This document shows, one piece after another, positions 9,583-19,081 of a stretch of 64,000 nt of DNA. The stretch covers positions 2,001,501 through 2,065,500 of the forward strand of contig NZ_CP014796.1 in the NCBI RefSeq assembly GCF_001969385.1. Direction: 5' to 3'. The notes beneath the pieces are model-generated. The model saw nothing but the letters and a program-made list of their open reading frames with translations, was not told the DNA's origin and did no database searches. Source of the stretch: Salipiger profundus. Its GTDB lineage: Bacteria > Pseudomonadota > Alphaproteobacteria > Rhodobacterales > Rhodobacteraceae. Each line of letters begins with the position of its first letter. Positions within the stretch are counted from its first letter, which is position 1. A program made the translations under genes and the position numbers.

Positions 9583-11126
9583 CCCGCGGCTTCGGGAAAT
9601 CAATGGTGCGCCCAGGCCGGGGCATCGCGGTTTTCGCCGCGCTTGCCGTGGCGGTGCTCACGCTCGGGCCGGTCGTCGCGGTGCTGATCCGCGCGGGCGG
9701 TTGGGGCAGCCTCGGGGCGAACGAGTGGCAGGCGCTGCGGTTCACCCTGATGCAGGCCACTCTGTCCGCGGGATTGAGTGTCGCGCTTGCAGTCCCCGTG
9801 GCGCGGGCGCTGGCGCGGCGGAGTTTTCGCGGCCGTGGGGCGCTCGTCGCGCTTATGGGCGCGCCCTTCATCCTGCCGGTGATCGTGGCGGTGCTGGGGC
9901 TGATCGCGGTCTTCGGCCAGAACGGTCTCGTGAACCTCGCGCTGCGTGGGCTTGGTCTGCCGGGCATGACCGTTTACGGCGTGCACGGGGTGATCCTCGC
10001 GCATGTGTTCTTCAACCTGCCGCTCGCCGTGCGTCTCATCCTCCAGGGCTGGCTTGCCATTCCGGCCGAACGGTTTCGGCTTGCGGCCTCGCTCGGGCTG
10101 ACGCCCGGGGCGATGTTCCGGGTGCTCGAGGCGCCGATGCTGCTGCGCATCGCGCCGGGCGCCTTCGCGGTGATCTTCGTCATCTGCCTGTCAAGCTTCG
10201 CTGTTGCGCTGACGCTGGGGGGCGGGCCGCGCGCGACGACCGTGGAGCTGGCGATCTACCAGGCGGTGCGCTTCGATTTCGACCTGGGCCGCGCGGCGCT
10301 GCTGTCGGTGATCCAGCTCGGGCTTGCTCTATGCGCGGGGCTCGTGGCGCTGAAGCTCGGGGCAGGGGATGGTTTCGGTGCGGGTCTCGACCGCATCCGG
10401 CACCGCTGGGACGGGCAGGGCGCGGCCGCCCGTATCGGCGATACGCTGTGGATCGCGCTTGCGGCGCTCTTCCTGCTGACACCGCTTCTGAGCGTCGTGA
10501 TCCGCGGGCTGCCGTATCTTGCAGATCTGGGGGCGGCCACCTGGCAGGCCGCTGGCCATTCCGCGACGGTGGCGCTTGGATCGACGGCGCTCTGCCTCTG
10601 CTGGGCCTTGCCGCTGTCGACGCGCGGCGGCGAGCTCGTGGGGCTCGCCGGTATCGCGCTGTCGCCGCTGGTGCTCGGCACCGGGCTGTTCCTGATCGTG
10701 AGGCCGTTTGCGAACCCGTTTTCGCTGGCCCTGCCGGTCACGGCGCTGGTCAACGCGCTGGTGGCGCTGCCCTTCGCGCTGCGCATCCTGCGCCCCGAGG
10801 CCGAGGCGATCCGGAAGGACTATCGCCGCCTGTCGCAATCGCTGGGGCTGACGCCCTTCGCCTGGCTGCGGCTCGTTCTGCTGCCGCGCCTGCGCCGCCC
10901 GCTCGGATTTGCCGCCGGGCTGACCGCCGCGCTGTCGATGGGGGACCTCGGGGTCATCGCGCTTTTCGCGGACCCCGACCGGGCGACGCTGCCGTTGCAG
11001 GTCTACCGGCTGATGGGCTCCTACCAGATGGATGCGGCCGCCGGCGCGGCGCTTCTGCTGCTGCTCCTGAGCTTCGGGGTGTTCTGGCTGTTCGATCGCG
11101 GAGGAAGAATCGATGCTGACGCTTGA
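9558..11126 (+). CDS. thiP: thiamine ABC transporter, permease
   Basis: An inner-membrane permease with two fused BPD-type halves and about twelve hydrophobic segments; EAA-type loops are visible near AERFRLAASLGLTPGAMFRV and DYRRLSQSLGLTPFAWLRLV. ThiP passes thiamine from ThiB into the cytoplasm, powered by ThiQ. From ATG 9558 it has 522 residues, overlaps thiB by 25 bases and has GAGG ten bases upstream. ATG 9603 (507 residues, weak Shine-Dalgarno) is an alternative start. It overlaps thiQ by 14 bases, indicating translational coupling. Confidence 0.92.
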   Translation: MAPGAVALTRGFGKSMVRPGRGIAVFAALAVAVLTLGPVVAVLIRAGGWGSLGANEWQALRFTLMQATLSAGLSVALAVPVARALARRSFRGRGALVALMGAPFILPVIVAVLGLIAVFGQNGLVNLALRGLGLPGMTVYGVHGVILAHVFFNLPLAVRLILQGWLAIPAERFRLAASLGLTPGAMFRVLEAPMLLRIAPGAFAVIFVICLSSFAVALTLGGGPRATTVELAIYQAVRFDFDLGRAALLSVIQLGLALCAGLVALKLGAGDGFGAGLDRIRHRWDGQGAAARIGDTLWIALAALFLLTPLLSVVIRGLPYLADLGAATWQAAGHSATVALGSTALCLCWALPLSTRGGELVGLAGIALSPLVLGTGLFLIVRPFANPFSLALPVTALVNALVALPFALRILRPEAEAIRKDYRRLSQSLGLTPFAWLRLVLLPRLRRPLGFAAGLTAALSMGDLGVIALFADPDRATLPLQVYRLMGSYQMDAAAGAALLLLLLSFGVFWLFDRGGRIDADA

Positions 11127-11808
11127 GGCCCTGCGCTTCCAAGAGGGCGACTATGCGCTGTCCGCCGACTTCAGCCTCGCAGCGGGGCGACGGGTGGCGA
11201 TCATCGGGCCATCGGGGGCAGGCAAGTCGACGCTTCTCGACCTCATCGCCGGGTTTCGAAAGCCCGGGGAGGGGCGGGTGCTCTGGCAGGGGCAGGACAT
11301 CACCGACGAGCCCCCGGATCGCCGGCCCGTCGCGATGCTGTTCCAGGAAAACAACCTCTTTCCGCATCTCGACCTGCGCCGCAATCTCGGGCTTGCGTTG
11401 CGCCCTGACGGGCGCCGGGTGACCCCGGCCGAGGCTGACGCCGTGGACCGCGCGCTGGAGCGCGTGGGTCTTGATGGCATGGGCGCGCGCAAACCGGGTG
11501 CACTCTCGGGCGGCCAGCAGAGCCGTGCGTCGCTCGCGCGGGTGCTCCTGCAGAAACGGCCGGTCATCGCGCTGGACGAGCCGTTCGCCGCGCTTGGCCC
11601 CGCGCTCAAGGACGAGATGCTGGCTTTGGTCCGCGAAGTCTCGGGCGAGCTCGGCGCGCTGGTGCTCTTGGTGAGCCACGATCCGCAGGACGCACGGCGC
11701 TTTGCTGACGAGACGGTGCTCGTGGCCGAGGGCATCGCCGCCGCGCCGCGCGCGACCGAGGCGCTCTTTGCGGATCCGCCCGAGGCACTGCGCGCCTACC
11801 TCGGCTAG
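11113..11808 (+). CDS. thiQ: thiamine ABC transporter, ATP-binding protein
   Basis: A 231-residue ABC ATPase: Walker A GPSGAGKST (about 34-42), signature LSGGQQSRASLARVL (about 134-148), Walker B VIALDEPF, and the His-switch VSHD. It drives thiamine import through ThiP. The ATG lies inside the end of thiP. The protein is slightly shorter than many ABC ATPases, as is usual for ThiQ. A bidirectional terminator follows. Confidence 0.95.
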   Translation: MLTLEALRFQEGDYALSADFSLAAGRRVAIIGPSGAGKSTLLDLIAGFRKPGEGRVLWQGQDITDEPPDRRPVAMLFQENNLFPHLDLRRNLGLALRPDGRRVTPAEADAVDRALERVGLDGMGARKPGALSGGQQSRASLARVLLQKRPVIALDEPFAALGPALKDEMLALVREVSGELGALVLLVSHDPQDARRFADETVLVAEGIAAAPRATEALFADPPEALRAYLG

Positions 11809-11829
11809 ACAGCCATTGCGCAGGACATG

Positions 11830-11862
11830 AAAAAAGCCCCGCCGGTCGGGCGGGGCTTTCTT
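11830..11862. terminator. bidirectional terminator between thiQ and petC
   Basis: AAAAAAGCCCCGCC (to 11843) and GGCGGGGCTTTCTTGTT (from 11849) form an 8-bp GC stem with A/T runs on both sides, so it can end both the thi operon (plus strand) and the pet operon (minus strand). Confidence 0.9.
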
Positions 11863-11880
11863 GTTGGCGATGGGCCGCGA

Positions 11881-12675
11881 TCAGGCTTCTTCGTGCTTGT
11901 GCTTGATCGGGCGCCAGATGCGCTTGTTGGTGAGGTAGAGCAGCACCGACAGGACACCGAGGAAGATCACGCCGACGAAGCCGGCCTGCTTGCGTGCCAT
12001 CATTTTCGGCTCGGCCGCCCACATCAGGAACGCCGAGACGTCCTGCGCCTCGTGGTGAAGCGAGTTCGGGTGGCCGTCGTCGAATTCGACGTCTTCGCCC
12101 TGCAGGGGCGGCGCCATCGAAATCCAGCCGCCCGGGAAGGCGGTGTTCTCGTAGAACAGCGTGCCCGCTTCTTCCTTTTCCTCGCCGGTGTAGCCGGTCA
12201 GGAGCGACGCGATGTATTCCGCGCCGCCCATGCCGTTCACCAGCTGGTTCAGGCCAGTGCCGTAGGGGCCGTGGAAGCCCGCGCGCGCCTTGGCCATCAG
12301 CGACAGGTCAGGGGCGCCAAGCGAGGTGTTGGCGGGGAAGTTGTCGGTCGGCCGGGCAGGGCGGTAGTCGTCGAGTTCCTCGTCGAAGACCTCGAAGTTC
12401 TGCTCGGCGTAGGCGCGGACCTGGTCCTCGGGGATGCCGGGGCCGGCCTCGCTGCCAAGGGTCCGGATCGGCACGTAGCGCAGACCGTGACAGGCCGAGC
12501 AGACCTCGGTGTAGATCTTGAGGCCGCGCTGCAGCTGCGCCTGGTCGTAGGTGCCGAACGGCCCCTCGAAGGAGAAGCTGAAGTCCTCGACGTGGCCACC
12601 CTCTCCGGCGGCGAAAGCGCCGCCGGTGGCAAGGCCGAGAGCCATTGCGGTCGAAAGGGCAAGTTTCTTGAACAT
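11881..12675 (-). CDS. petC: cytochrome c1 of the bc1 complex
   Basis: Membrane-anchored c-type cytochrome that takes electrons from the Rieske protein and passes them to soluble or membrane cytochrome c. The 264 residues begin with a signal peptide ([19 protein letters not shown]...). The haem motif is C59-S-A-C62-H63. A C-terminal transmembrane anchor ([16 protein letters not shown]) and a basic tail complete the protein. ATG 12675 was chosen because it gives the signal peptide; the reading frame upstream overlaps petB out of frame. Last gene of petA-petB-petC. Confidence 0.97.
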   Translation of the reverse strand: MFKKLALSTAMALGLATGGAFAAGEGGHVEDFSFSFEGPFGTYDQAQLQRGLKIYTEVCSACHGLRYVPIRTLGSEAGPGIPEDQVRAYAEQNFEVFDEELDDYRPARPTDNFPANTSLGAPDLSLMAKARAGFHGPYGTGLNQLVNGMGGAEYIASLLTGYTGEEKEEAGTLFYENTAFPGGWISMAPPLQGEDVEFDDGHPNSLHHEAQDVSAFLMWAAEPKMMARKQAGFVGVIFLGVLSVLLYLTNKRIWRPIKHKHEEA

Positions 12676-12695
12676 GGGTCGTTGTCCTTTCAATG

Positions 12696-14036
12696 TCACT
12701 CGGCCGGGGTCGAGACGGTCTTGGTGCCGCCGGACTTCGCGTAGTGGGCCTCGAAGTCTTCTTCGATCGTTGCGGGTTGCGGCAGCGGCTTCTCGAACAC
12801 GCCGAGCAGCGGCAGGATCACGAAGAAGTAGCCGAACCAGTAGGCCGCACCGATGAGCGAGAAGCTGGCATAGGGTTCGGCCGCAGGCATGGCGCCAAGC
12901 CACATCAGCGCGACGAAGTCGATGACCAGCAGCCAGAACCACCACTTGAACTGCGGGCGGTAGCGGCCCGAGCGCACCGAGGAGGTGTCGAGCCAGGGCG
13001 CCAGCGCCATGGCGATGATGGCACCGAACATGGCGAGCACGCCGAAGAACTTCGCGTCGATGATGCCGCCGGTCAGCGCCGAGGCCCATTGCACGACCCA
13101 CACCTCGGAGGTGAAGGCACGCAGGATCGCGTAGAACGGCAGGAAGTACCATTCCGGAACGATGTGCGCAGGTGTCGCGAGCGGGTTCGCCTCGATGTAG
13201 TTGTCGGGGTGGCCGAGGTAGTTCGGCATGAAGCCGACGATGGCCCAGAAGATCATCAGGATCACCGCGAGGGCGAAGACGTCCTTGATGACGTAGTAGG
13301 GCCAGAAGGGCACGGTGTCCTTCTTGGCGTCGGCCTTGGAGGTGCGGCGGACGTCGACACCGGTCGGGTTGTTGTTGCCCGTGGTGTGGAAGGCCCAGAT
13401 GTGCACGGCGACCAGCGCCGCGATCACGAAGGGCAGCAGGTAGTGCAGCGAGAAGAAGCGGTTCAGCGTGGCGTTGTCCACCGCCGGTCCGCCCAGCAGC
13501 CAGGTCTGGATCGGTTCACCGATGAACGGGATGGCGCCGAACAGGCCGGTGATCACGGTCGCACCCCAGAAGGACATCTGGCCCCAGGGCAGCACGTAGC
13601 CCATGAACGCGGTGCCCATCATGCAGAGGTAGATGAGCATGCCGACGATCCAGGTCACCTCGCGCGGGGACTTGTAGGAGCCGTAGTAGAGGCCGCGGAA
13701 GATGTGCAGGTAGACGGCGACGAAGAACAGCGACGCGCCGTTCGCGTGCAGGTAGCGCAGCATGAAGCCGCCGTTCACGTTCCGCATGATGTGCTCGACG
13801 CTGGCAAAGGCCATGTCGACATGCGGCGTGTAGTGCATCACGAGCACGATGCCGGTGGCGATCTGCAGCGCGAGGCAGAAGGTCAGGATGATCCCCCAGA
13901 TCCACATCCAGTTGAGGTTCTTGGGAGTGGGGATCATGATGGTGTCGTAGAGAAGACCGACGATCGGCAGCCGCTTGTGCAGCCAGCGCTCGCCACCCGT
14001 CTTCGGTTCGTAATGGTCGTGCGGAATACCGGACAT
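12696..14036 (-). CDS. petB: cytochrome b of the bc1 complex
   Basis: Central membrane subunit of ubiquinol:cytochrome c oxidoreductase carrying two b haems. The 446 residues and about eight transmembrane helices fit Rhodobacter cytochrome b (about 440). Visible signatures include [17 protein letters not shown] in helix B, the cd-loop [17 protein letters not shown], and the PEWY Qo-site motif ([16 protein letters not shown]). It lies 12 bases after petA and 20 before petC, one operon. Confidence 0.97.
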   Translation of the reverse strand: MSGIPHDHYEPKTGGERWLHKRLPIVGLLYDTIMIPTPKNLNWMWIWGIILTFCLALQIATGIVLVMHYTPHVDMAFASVEHIMRNVNGGFMLRYLHANGASLFFVAVYLHIFRGLYYGSYKSPREVTWIVGMLIYLCMMGTAFMGYVLPWGQMSFWGATVITGLFGAIPFIGEPIQTWLLGGPAVDNATLNRFFSLHYLLPFVIAALVAVHIWAFHTTGNNNPTGVDVRRTSKADAKKDTVPFWPYYVIKDVFALAVILMIFWAIVGFMPNYLGHPDNYIEANPLATPAHIVPEWYFLPFYAILRAFTSEVWVVQWASALTGGIIDAKFFGVLAMFGAIIAMALAPWLDTSSVRSGRYRPQFKWWFWLLVIDFVALMWLGAMPAAEPYASFSLIGAAYWFGYFFVILPLLGVFEKPLPQPATIEEDFEAHYAKSGGTKTVSTPAE

Positions 14037-14048
14037 CTGCGCCCTCCC

Positions 14049-14624
14049 TTATCCCAGCAGAATGGTGGTTTCTTCGACGAATTCCGCCGTGGGAACCGGC
14101 AGGTTCTGCGGGGCGGGGCCTTTGCGGATGCGTCCGGCCGTATCGTAGTGCGAGCCGTGGCAGGGGCAGAACCAGCCACCCACGCCGCCGGCGGTGTATT
14201 CGCCGGCATTGCCCAGCGGAACGCAGCCGAGGTGGGTGCAGACGCCCATCATCACGAGCCATTCGCCGGTGTCGTCCAGCGCACGGTTCTGGTCGGTCGC
14301 GTCGGCGGCGCCGGCGATGTTGGCGTTGCGCGCGACCGGATCGACGAGTTCGCTGAGGTCGACTTCGCGCGCGGCCTCGATCTCGGCCTCGGTGCGGCGG
14401 CGGATGAAGACCGGCTTGCCGAGCCACTTGACGGTCAGCTGCGTCCCGGTGTCGACGCCGGAGACATCGACGCGGATCGTGCTGAGCGCGCGCACGTCGG
14501 CGGAGGGGTTCATCTGGTTGACCAGCGGCCAGACGGCTGCGCCGGCGGTGACGGCACCCGCACCGGCGGTGGCATAGTAGAGGAAATCCCTCCGAGTGCC
14601 TTCGTGATCTTCTGCTTGTGTCAC
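14049..14624 (-). CDS. petA: Rieske iron-sulphur subunit of the bc1 complex
   Basis: Carries the 2Fe-2S cluster that moves electrons from ubiquinol to cytochrome c1. With the GTG start at 14624 the protein is 191 residues, [21 protein letters not shown], with a twin-arginine signal anchor. Cluster ligands are C129-T-H131-L-G-C134 and C153-P-C155-H156. The GTG has GGAG 8-11 bases upstream; an in-frame ATG at 14645 would add seven residues but has no Shine-Dalgarno. First gene of petABC. Confidence 0.95.
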   Translation of the reverse strand: MTQAEDHEGTRRDFLYYATAGAGAVTAGAAVWPLVNQMNPSADVRALSTIRVDVSGVDTGTQLTVKWLGKPVFIRRRTEAEIEAAREVDLSELVDPVARNANIAGAADATDQNRALDDTGEWLVMMGVCTHLGCVPLGNAGEYTAGGVGGWFCPCHGSHYDTAGRIRKGPAPQNLPVPTAEFVEETTILLG

Positions 14625-14842
14625 GGGGTATTCTCCATTCCTCATGGCCTAGTGCTGGCCAGAATCCCTAAGATTGCCGCGTCCCGATACGGCTTTCCGC
14701 TGGCGTGTTTAGCGATCTGTCATGTGTCCGTAAAGCAATCATGAAGTCGTGATCCCAAGTAGTGCGCATCTGTCGCAATTGAAACTCGCATGCCGAAAGG
14801 TATATGAGCAATGCATCGGCACCCGAGCGCCCGAGCAATCCC

Positions 14843-15504
14843 ATGAAGACACTGATTCTTGCCGCGACCCTTCGGTCGCAACCGTCACCGCGTCGCAGGT
14901 CGCCGCGGGCGAGTTCGAAATTTCCGGCTACACCGGCTGGCAGACCGCACCGCACAGCCGGATCTCGGGGGATTTCCCCGGCACCGGCGCGGACTACGAC
15001 GAGCTGATCGGCTGGGAGGGAAAGAGCTTCGATATGCCGCCCTACTACGGCGTCCGCGGCACCTGGTGGAAGACCGACACCTTCGGCCTCGCGCTGGAGA
15101 TGACCCACACCAAGGTCTACGCCCCCGACGACGAGAAGGCAGCGCTTGGCTTCGACAACCTCGAATTCACCGACGGCCACAACATCATCACGGTCAACGC
15201 CATGAAGCGCTGGCCGGAGCAGTGGGGCAGCGCCACGCCCTACGTGGGCGGCGGTCTCGGTGTCGCGGTGCCGCATGTCGACGTGTCGACCACGGCCGGT
15301 GACAAGACCTACGGCTACCAGCTGACCGGTCCGGCGATGCGGCTTGTCGCCGGGGTCAGCTACCCGATCAACGAGCGCTTCTCGGCGTTCGGGGAATACC
15401 AGTTCGTCTATTCCAGCAACGAGGCCGATCTCGATGGCGGCGGGTCGCTGTCCACCGACATCAAGACCAATGCGCTGAACATCGGCATTTCCTACAGGTT
15501 CTGA
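14843..15504 (+). pseudogene. outer-membrane beta-barrel protein with apparent frameshift in the signal peptide
   Basis: From [11 protein letters not shown] onward the frame ending at 15504 encodes about 195 residues resembling a small outer-membrane beta-barrel (alternating hydrophobic strands, C-terminal ...[11 protein letters not shown] ending in Phe). The export signal is in another frame: ATG 14843 reads [10 protein letters not shown], then the frame is lost near 14870; the barrel frame just downstream reads [16 protein letters not shown]. Adding one base between them gives an ordinary signal peptide ending ASQVAA. The only in-frame start upstream is GTG 14749, which gives a polar leader with no signal. 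Either a real single-base deletion or a sequencing error. Function unknown. Confidence 0.75.
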
Positions 15505-15527
15505 TCCTGACCGCAGGTCGAAACGCG

Positions 15528-15553
15528 AAAAGCGCCCCTCGGGGCGCTTTTTT
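15528..15553 (+). terminator. Rho-independent terminator
   Basis: AAAAGCGCCCC and GGGGCGCTTTTTT (15528-15553) form a GC-rich stem with a minimal loop and six T, 24 bases after the beta-barrel stop. A-run on the other side may also serve the minus-strand PhnA-like gene. Confidence 0.88.
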
Positions 15554-15582
15554 GTGTTTCCTTCAGCGGCCCGAGGCGGCGG

Positions 15583-15879
15583 CTATCGCTTGCGCACGAA
15601 CTCGGTTCGCAGCACGAGGCCCTTGATGGTGTCGTGCCGGCAGTCGATCTCTTCCGGTGTGTCGGTCAGCCGGATCGAACGGATCACCGTGCCCTGCTTC
15701 AGGGTCTGGCCCGCGCCCTTCACCTTGAGATCCTTGACGAGCACCACGGAATCGCCGTCGCTCAGCAGGTTGCCGGCGGCGTCGCGCACCTCGACCGCCT
15801 GCTCCTGTGCGACCTCCGAGGCCGGGCGCCACTCGCCGCTGGCCTCGTCGTAGACCCACTCTTCATCCTGATCGGCCAT
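15583..15879 (-). CDS. PhnA/YjdM-domain protein lacking the zinc ribbon
   Basis: A 98-residue cytoplasmic protein. Residues about 33-98 (VRDAAGNLLSDGDSVVLVKD, then IRLTDTPEEIDC and KGLVLRTEFVRK) match the C-terminal PhnA domain (YjdM), a small SH3-like barrel. E. coli YjdM has an N-terminal Cys4 zinc ribbon; here the N-terminus is EEWVYDEASGEWRPASEVAQ with no cysteines. The link to phosphonate use is by name only and is not established. ATG 15879; the frame continues upstream but without homology-like sequence. Confidence 0.82.
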   Translation of the reverse strand: MADQDEEWVYDEASGEWRPASEVAQEQAVEVRDAAGNLLSDGDSVVLVKDLKVKGAGQTLKQGTVIRSIRLTDTPEEIDCRHDTIKGLVLRTEFVRKR

Positions 15880-15940
15880 GCCGGTTTCCTTCAAAGGGGC
15901 GGGGCGCCGGTCGGCAGCCCCGGATGGGACGCGCTGTCGC

Positions 15941-16705
15941 TCAGTCGTCGGACATCGCGCGGCGGCGGCGCGGCAGCATGATGATGACCGAGGCGACATA
16001 GGCCACGCAGAAAGCCACCAGCGTGATCCACGCGTAGGTCACGGCGGCGGCGAGCGCCACGGCGACCGCCACGAGGAAGAACTTCGCGTTCTTGCGCGGA
16101 ATCCGGGTGGTCTTGAACGACCATGTGGGAATGCGGCTGATCATCAGCAGTCCGATGATGACCATCCAGATCGCGAGGATCACGTCGGGCAGCACCGGGC
16201 CGGTGCCGAGCCCGAAGCTGAGGAACATCGGCAGCATTACCAGCATCGCGCCGGCGGGGGAGGGGACGCCGGTGAAATAGGCGTTGTCGTGGCTCTTGTC
16301 CTCGGACTTGCGCTGCACGTTGAAGCGGGCGAGCCGCACCACCGAGCAGATCGCAAAGGTCAGCACGGCGAGCCAGCCGACGCTGCGGCTGTCCTCGAGC
16401 GCCCATGTGTAGAGCAGCATCCCCGGCGCCACGCCGAAGTTCAGGAAGTCGGCGAGGCTGTCGAGCTCGGCGCCCATGCCGCTTTCGGACTTGAGCGCGC
16501 GGGCGAGGCGGCCGTCCATCCCGTCGAGCACGGCGGCCAGCAGGATGAGCTGCACCGCCACCTCGTAGGAGCCCTGAAGCCCCGAGCGGATGGCCGTGAG
16601 ACCGGCGCAGATCGCCACGACGGTCAGCATGTTGGGCAGAAGCTGAACCAGGGTCAGCTTCTCCTGTCCGCGGTCGCCACTGGGTTCGCCGGGTTCAGTG
16701 GTCAT
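15941..16705 (-). CDS. pssA: CDP-diacylglycerol--serine O-phosphatidyltransferase
   Basis: Makes phosphatidylserine from CDP-diacylglycerol and serine in the inner membrane. The 254 residues hold the CDP-alcohol phosphatidyltransferase signature D-G-x2-A-R-x8-G-x3-D-x3-D ([20 protein letters not shown], then LAD) and about six to eight hydrophobic helices. ATG 16705 lies within the end of psd (11-base overlap). The product feeds directly into Psd for phosphatidylethanolamine synthesis. Confidence 0.95.
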   Translation of the reverse strand: MTTEPGEPSGDRGQEKLTLVQLLPNMLTVVAICAGLTAIRSGLQGSYEVAVQLILLAAVLDGMDGRLARALKSESGMGAELDSLADFLNFGVAPGMLLYTWALEDSRSVGWLAVLTFAICSVVRLARFNVQRKSEDKSHDNAYFTGVPSPAGAMLVMLPMFLSFGLGTGPVLPDVILAIWMVIIGLLMISRIPTWSFKTTRIPRKNAKFFLVAVAVALAAAVTYAWITLVAFCVAYVASVIIMLPRRRRAMSDD

Positions 16706-17375
16706 CGCCGGCCTCGAGCCCGAGGTCCGCGAGCACGGTTTCGCCCGCGACCATGGTCTGACCGATGTTGACCAGCGGCGGCACGCCGTCGGGGAGGTAG
16801 ACATCGAGCCGCGAGCCGAACCGGATGAGGCCGAAGCGCTCGCCCCGATCGATCCAGTCGCCCTCTTTCTTCCACCACATGATGCGGCGCGCCACGAGGC
16901 CCGCGATCTGCACCACGGCGATCTCGCGCCCGTCGGCCATGCGAAGCCGCAGCGCGTTGCGTTCGTTGTCCGAGGACGCCTTGTCGAGCGAGGCGTTCAG
17001 GAACTTGCCGGGCCGGTAGGCGAGCTTGACCAGCTCGCCCGCGACCGGAGAGCGGTTCACGTGGCAGTTGAAGACCGACATGAAGACCGACACGCGGGTC
17101 AGCGGCTCGGGCCCCATGCCCAGCTCGGCCGGGGGGACGGCGGGCTCGATCAGCGAGACGATGCCGTCGGCGGGGCTGATGACGAGACCGGGGCGCGTGG
17201 GCGTGACGCGGTCGGGGTCGCGGAAGAAGTAGTAGCACCAGACCGTGAGGCCCACGCCGATCCAGCCGAGCGGCTCCCAGATCAGGAACAGCACGAGCGA
17301 GACGACGGCGAAGATCGCGACGAACTTGCGTCCCTCGGGGTGCATCGGTTTCAGGAAGGTGTCGCGCATCCGCAT
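16695..17375 (-). CDS. psd: phosphatidylserine decarboxylase (short, type II)
   Basis: Converts phosphatidylserine to phosphatidylethanolamine. The proenzyme has 226 residues, with an N-terminal hydrophobic region (about 18-50) and the self-cleavage site RFG187-S188-RLD near the C-terminus, where Ser188 becomes the pyruvoyl group. The conserved [15 protein letters not shown] segment (about 96-110) is present. It overlaps and precedes pssA. Starts [10 protein letters not shown]; the ATG two codons in is an alternative. Confidence 0.95.
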   Translation of the reverse strand: MRMRDTFLKPMHPEGRKFVAIFAVVSLVLFLIWEPLGWIGVGLTVWCYYFFRDPDRVTPTRPGLVISPADGIVSLIEPAVPPAELGMGPEPLTRVSVFMSVFNCHVNRSPVAGELVKLAYRPGKFLNASLDKASSDNERNALRLRMADGREIAVVQIAGLVARRIMWWKKEGDWIDRGERFGLIRFGSRLDVYLPDGVPPLVNIGQTMVAGETVLADLGLEAGDDH

Positions 17376-17443
17376 GGCAGATCCTCCTTATCGGCGGCGT
17401 TGCCGGGGCTTACGGGGGCGGGCGTGGTCTTGCAAGCCCCGCG

Positions 17444-18049
17444 TCAGCGGTCCGGTTCGGTGGCGATCATCGACTCGCGGTCGGCGAAACGTTCGTACCA
17501 GTCGGCCAGCGAGTCGCGCCCGGTGCGCCACTTGCGGACGTCATGCCGGAAATCGAGATACCCGAGCGCGCAGCCGATGGCGATGTGGCCCATGTCGAGC
17601 GGTCCGTGCAGGTGGCTCATCCAGCGGGTCTCGAGCGCATCGAGCGCGCGCGAGACCTTGGCCCATTGCCCCTCGATCCAATCGAGCGAAACCTTCTCGG
17701 ACGGGCGAAAGCGCTCTTCGTAGACGATGAGCACCGCCGCTTCCATCATGCCGTCGGCGGTCGCCTCGAGCGTCAGCGTGTCCCACAGGCGCGCGTCGGG
17801 ATAGAGCCCGGCCTGCGCGCGGTGGTCGAGAAAGCGGCAGATGACGCGGCTGTCATAGAGCGCCGGAGCATCGGGCCGGATCAGCGCGGGGATCTTGCCC
17901 ATCGGGTTCGCGGCGGTGAGATTGGGATCGGGGTCGAGAGGCGAGGCGGTCACCTGCACCTGCTCGACCTCGTCGAACTGGCCGGTTTCATGCAGCGTGA
18001 CAAGCACCTTGCGGACGAACGGCGACGGGCCGGCCTTGAGCAGTTTCAT
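17444..18049 (-). CDS. glutathione S-transferase family protein
   Basis: A 201-residue protein with an N-terminal thioredoxin-like GST domain (MKLLKAGPSPFVRKVLVTLHE, then NPMGKIPALI and the E/D-S-R glutathione-binding turn YDSRVICRFLD) and an all-helical C-terminal domain (GHIAIGCALGYLDFR). Likely cytoplasmic; substrate unknown. Not in an obvious operon: 68 bp from psd and 105 bp from xerC. Confidence 0.9.
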   Translation of the reverse strand: MKLLKAGPSPFVRKVLVTLHETGQFDEVEQVQVTASPLDPDPNLTAANPMGKIPALIRPDAPALYDSRVICRFLDHRAQAGLYPDARLWDTLTLEATADGMMEAAVLIVYEERFRPSEKVSLDWIEGQWAKVSRALDALETRWMSHLHGPLDMGHIAIGCALGYLDFRHDVRKWRTGRDSLADWYERFADRESMIATEPDR

Positions 18050-18154
18050 GGATATGGTGTCCTCCGGATCTTGCGCTGAACGTAGGCACGGCGGGAGTGC
18101 CGGGCAAATCCTTTCGGAAAAGATTTACCGAACCATTGCGAGGGGCAGGGCCCC

Positions 18155-19081
18155 TCAGCCCGCCTTGGGGTGGGCGGCGTTATAGACCTTCATGAGGTGC
18201 ACGCTGTCCACCGAGGTATAGGCCTGCGTGGTCGAGAGGGACGCGTGGCCCAGCAGCTCCTGGATCGCCCGCAGGTCGCCGCCGGCCGACAGCAGATGCG
18301 TCGCGAAACTGTGACGCATGGCGTGCGGCGTGGCCGTGGCGGGCAGGCCGAGCTGCATCCGCGCCTTCTCGGTGACCTTCTGCACCAGCCGCGGGTTCAG
18401 TGCACCGCCGCGCTTGCCGCGAAAGAGCGGCTGGGTCGGCTCGGGCTCGAAGGGGCAGAGCTGCAGGTAGGTCGCCACCGCGTCGCGGGCGACCTTCAGC
18501 ACCGGCACGATCCGCTCCTTGCCACCCTTGCCGGTGATCCGGAGCGAGTCGCCCATCGGCCAGTCGGCACCGGTGAGCTTCAGGGCCTCCGAGATCCGCA
18601 GCCCGCACCCGTAGAGCAGCGTGACCACCGCCGCGTCCCGGGCACCGACCCAGCTGTCGGCGGCCTGTATCTCGACGGTGTCGATCATGGCGCGGGCCGC
18701 GTCTTCGCCGAGCGGGCGGGGCAGCTTCTTCTGGAACTTCGGCGCGCGGGCCGAGAGGACGGCGGTCGGCTCGAAGCCCTCGCGTTCGGCGAGCCAGCGG
18801 TAGAAGCTCTTCACGGCGGACAGCTTGCGCGCCATCGAACGGGGCGAGGCGCCCTCGGCCCGCAGATGCGCCATGAAGGCACGCATGTCGGGCGTGGTCA
18901 CCCGGGCGAGCGCCTTAAGCCCCTGCGGCTCGGCGTGATAGCTGGTGAGAAAGACGATGAAGTCGAGCACGTCGTTGCGGTAGGCGGTGATCGTATTCTC
19001 CGCGGAACCCTTGAGCGCGCGCGATGCCGTGAGCCAGCCCTCGAGCGCGTCGCGGGCGGCGCCCGAGATCTCGAGGGTCAC
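18155..19081 (-). CDS. xerC: tyrosine recombinase XerC
   Basis: Site-specific recombinase that resolves chromosome dimers at dif with XerD. The 308 residues have an N-terminal SAM-like DNA-binding domain and a C-terminal catalytic domain with R162 (GLRISEAL), H253-x-x-R256 (HAMRHSFATHLL), H279 (LLGHASL) and the nucleophile Y288 (TTQAYT). It overlaps the upstream DUF484 gene by 4 bp. That pairing is typical of chromosomal xerC and argues against an integrase from a mobile element. Confidence 0.93.
   Translation of the reverse strand: MTLEISGAARDALEGWLTASRALKGSAENTITAYRNDVLDFIVFLTSYHAEPQGLKALARVTTPDMRAFMAHLRAEGASPRSMARKLSAVKSFYRWLAEREGFEPTAVLSARAPKFQKKLPRPLGEDAARAMIDTVEIQAADSWVGARDAAVVTLLYGCGLRISEALKLTGADWPMGDSLRITGKGGKERIVPVLKVARDAVATYLQLCPFEPEPTQPLFRGKRGGALNPRLVQKVTEKARMQLGLPATATPHAMRHSFATHLLSAGGDLRAIQELLGHASLSTTQAYTSVDSVHLMKVYNAAHPKAG

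Noticed and set aside
14749..14842. GTG 14749 as the real start of the beta-barrel protein
   Set aside because: It gives a polar leader with Cys residues and no export signal, whereas a one-base change downstream restores a normal signal peptide.
18155..19081. Tyrosine recombinase as integrase of a genomic island
   Set aside because: Overlap with a DUF484 gene and the family motifs fit chromosomal XerC; no att repeats or cargo genes are seen.
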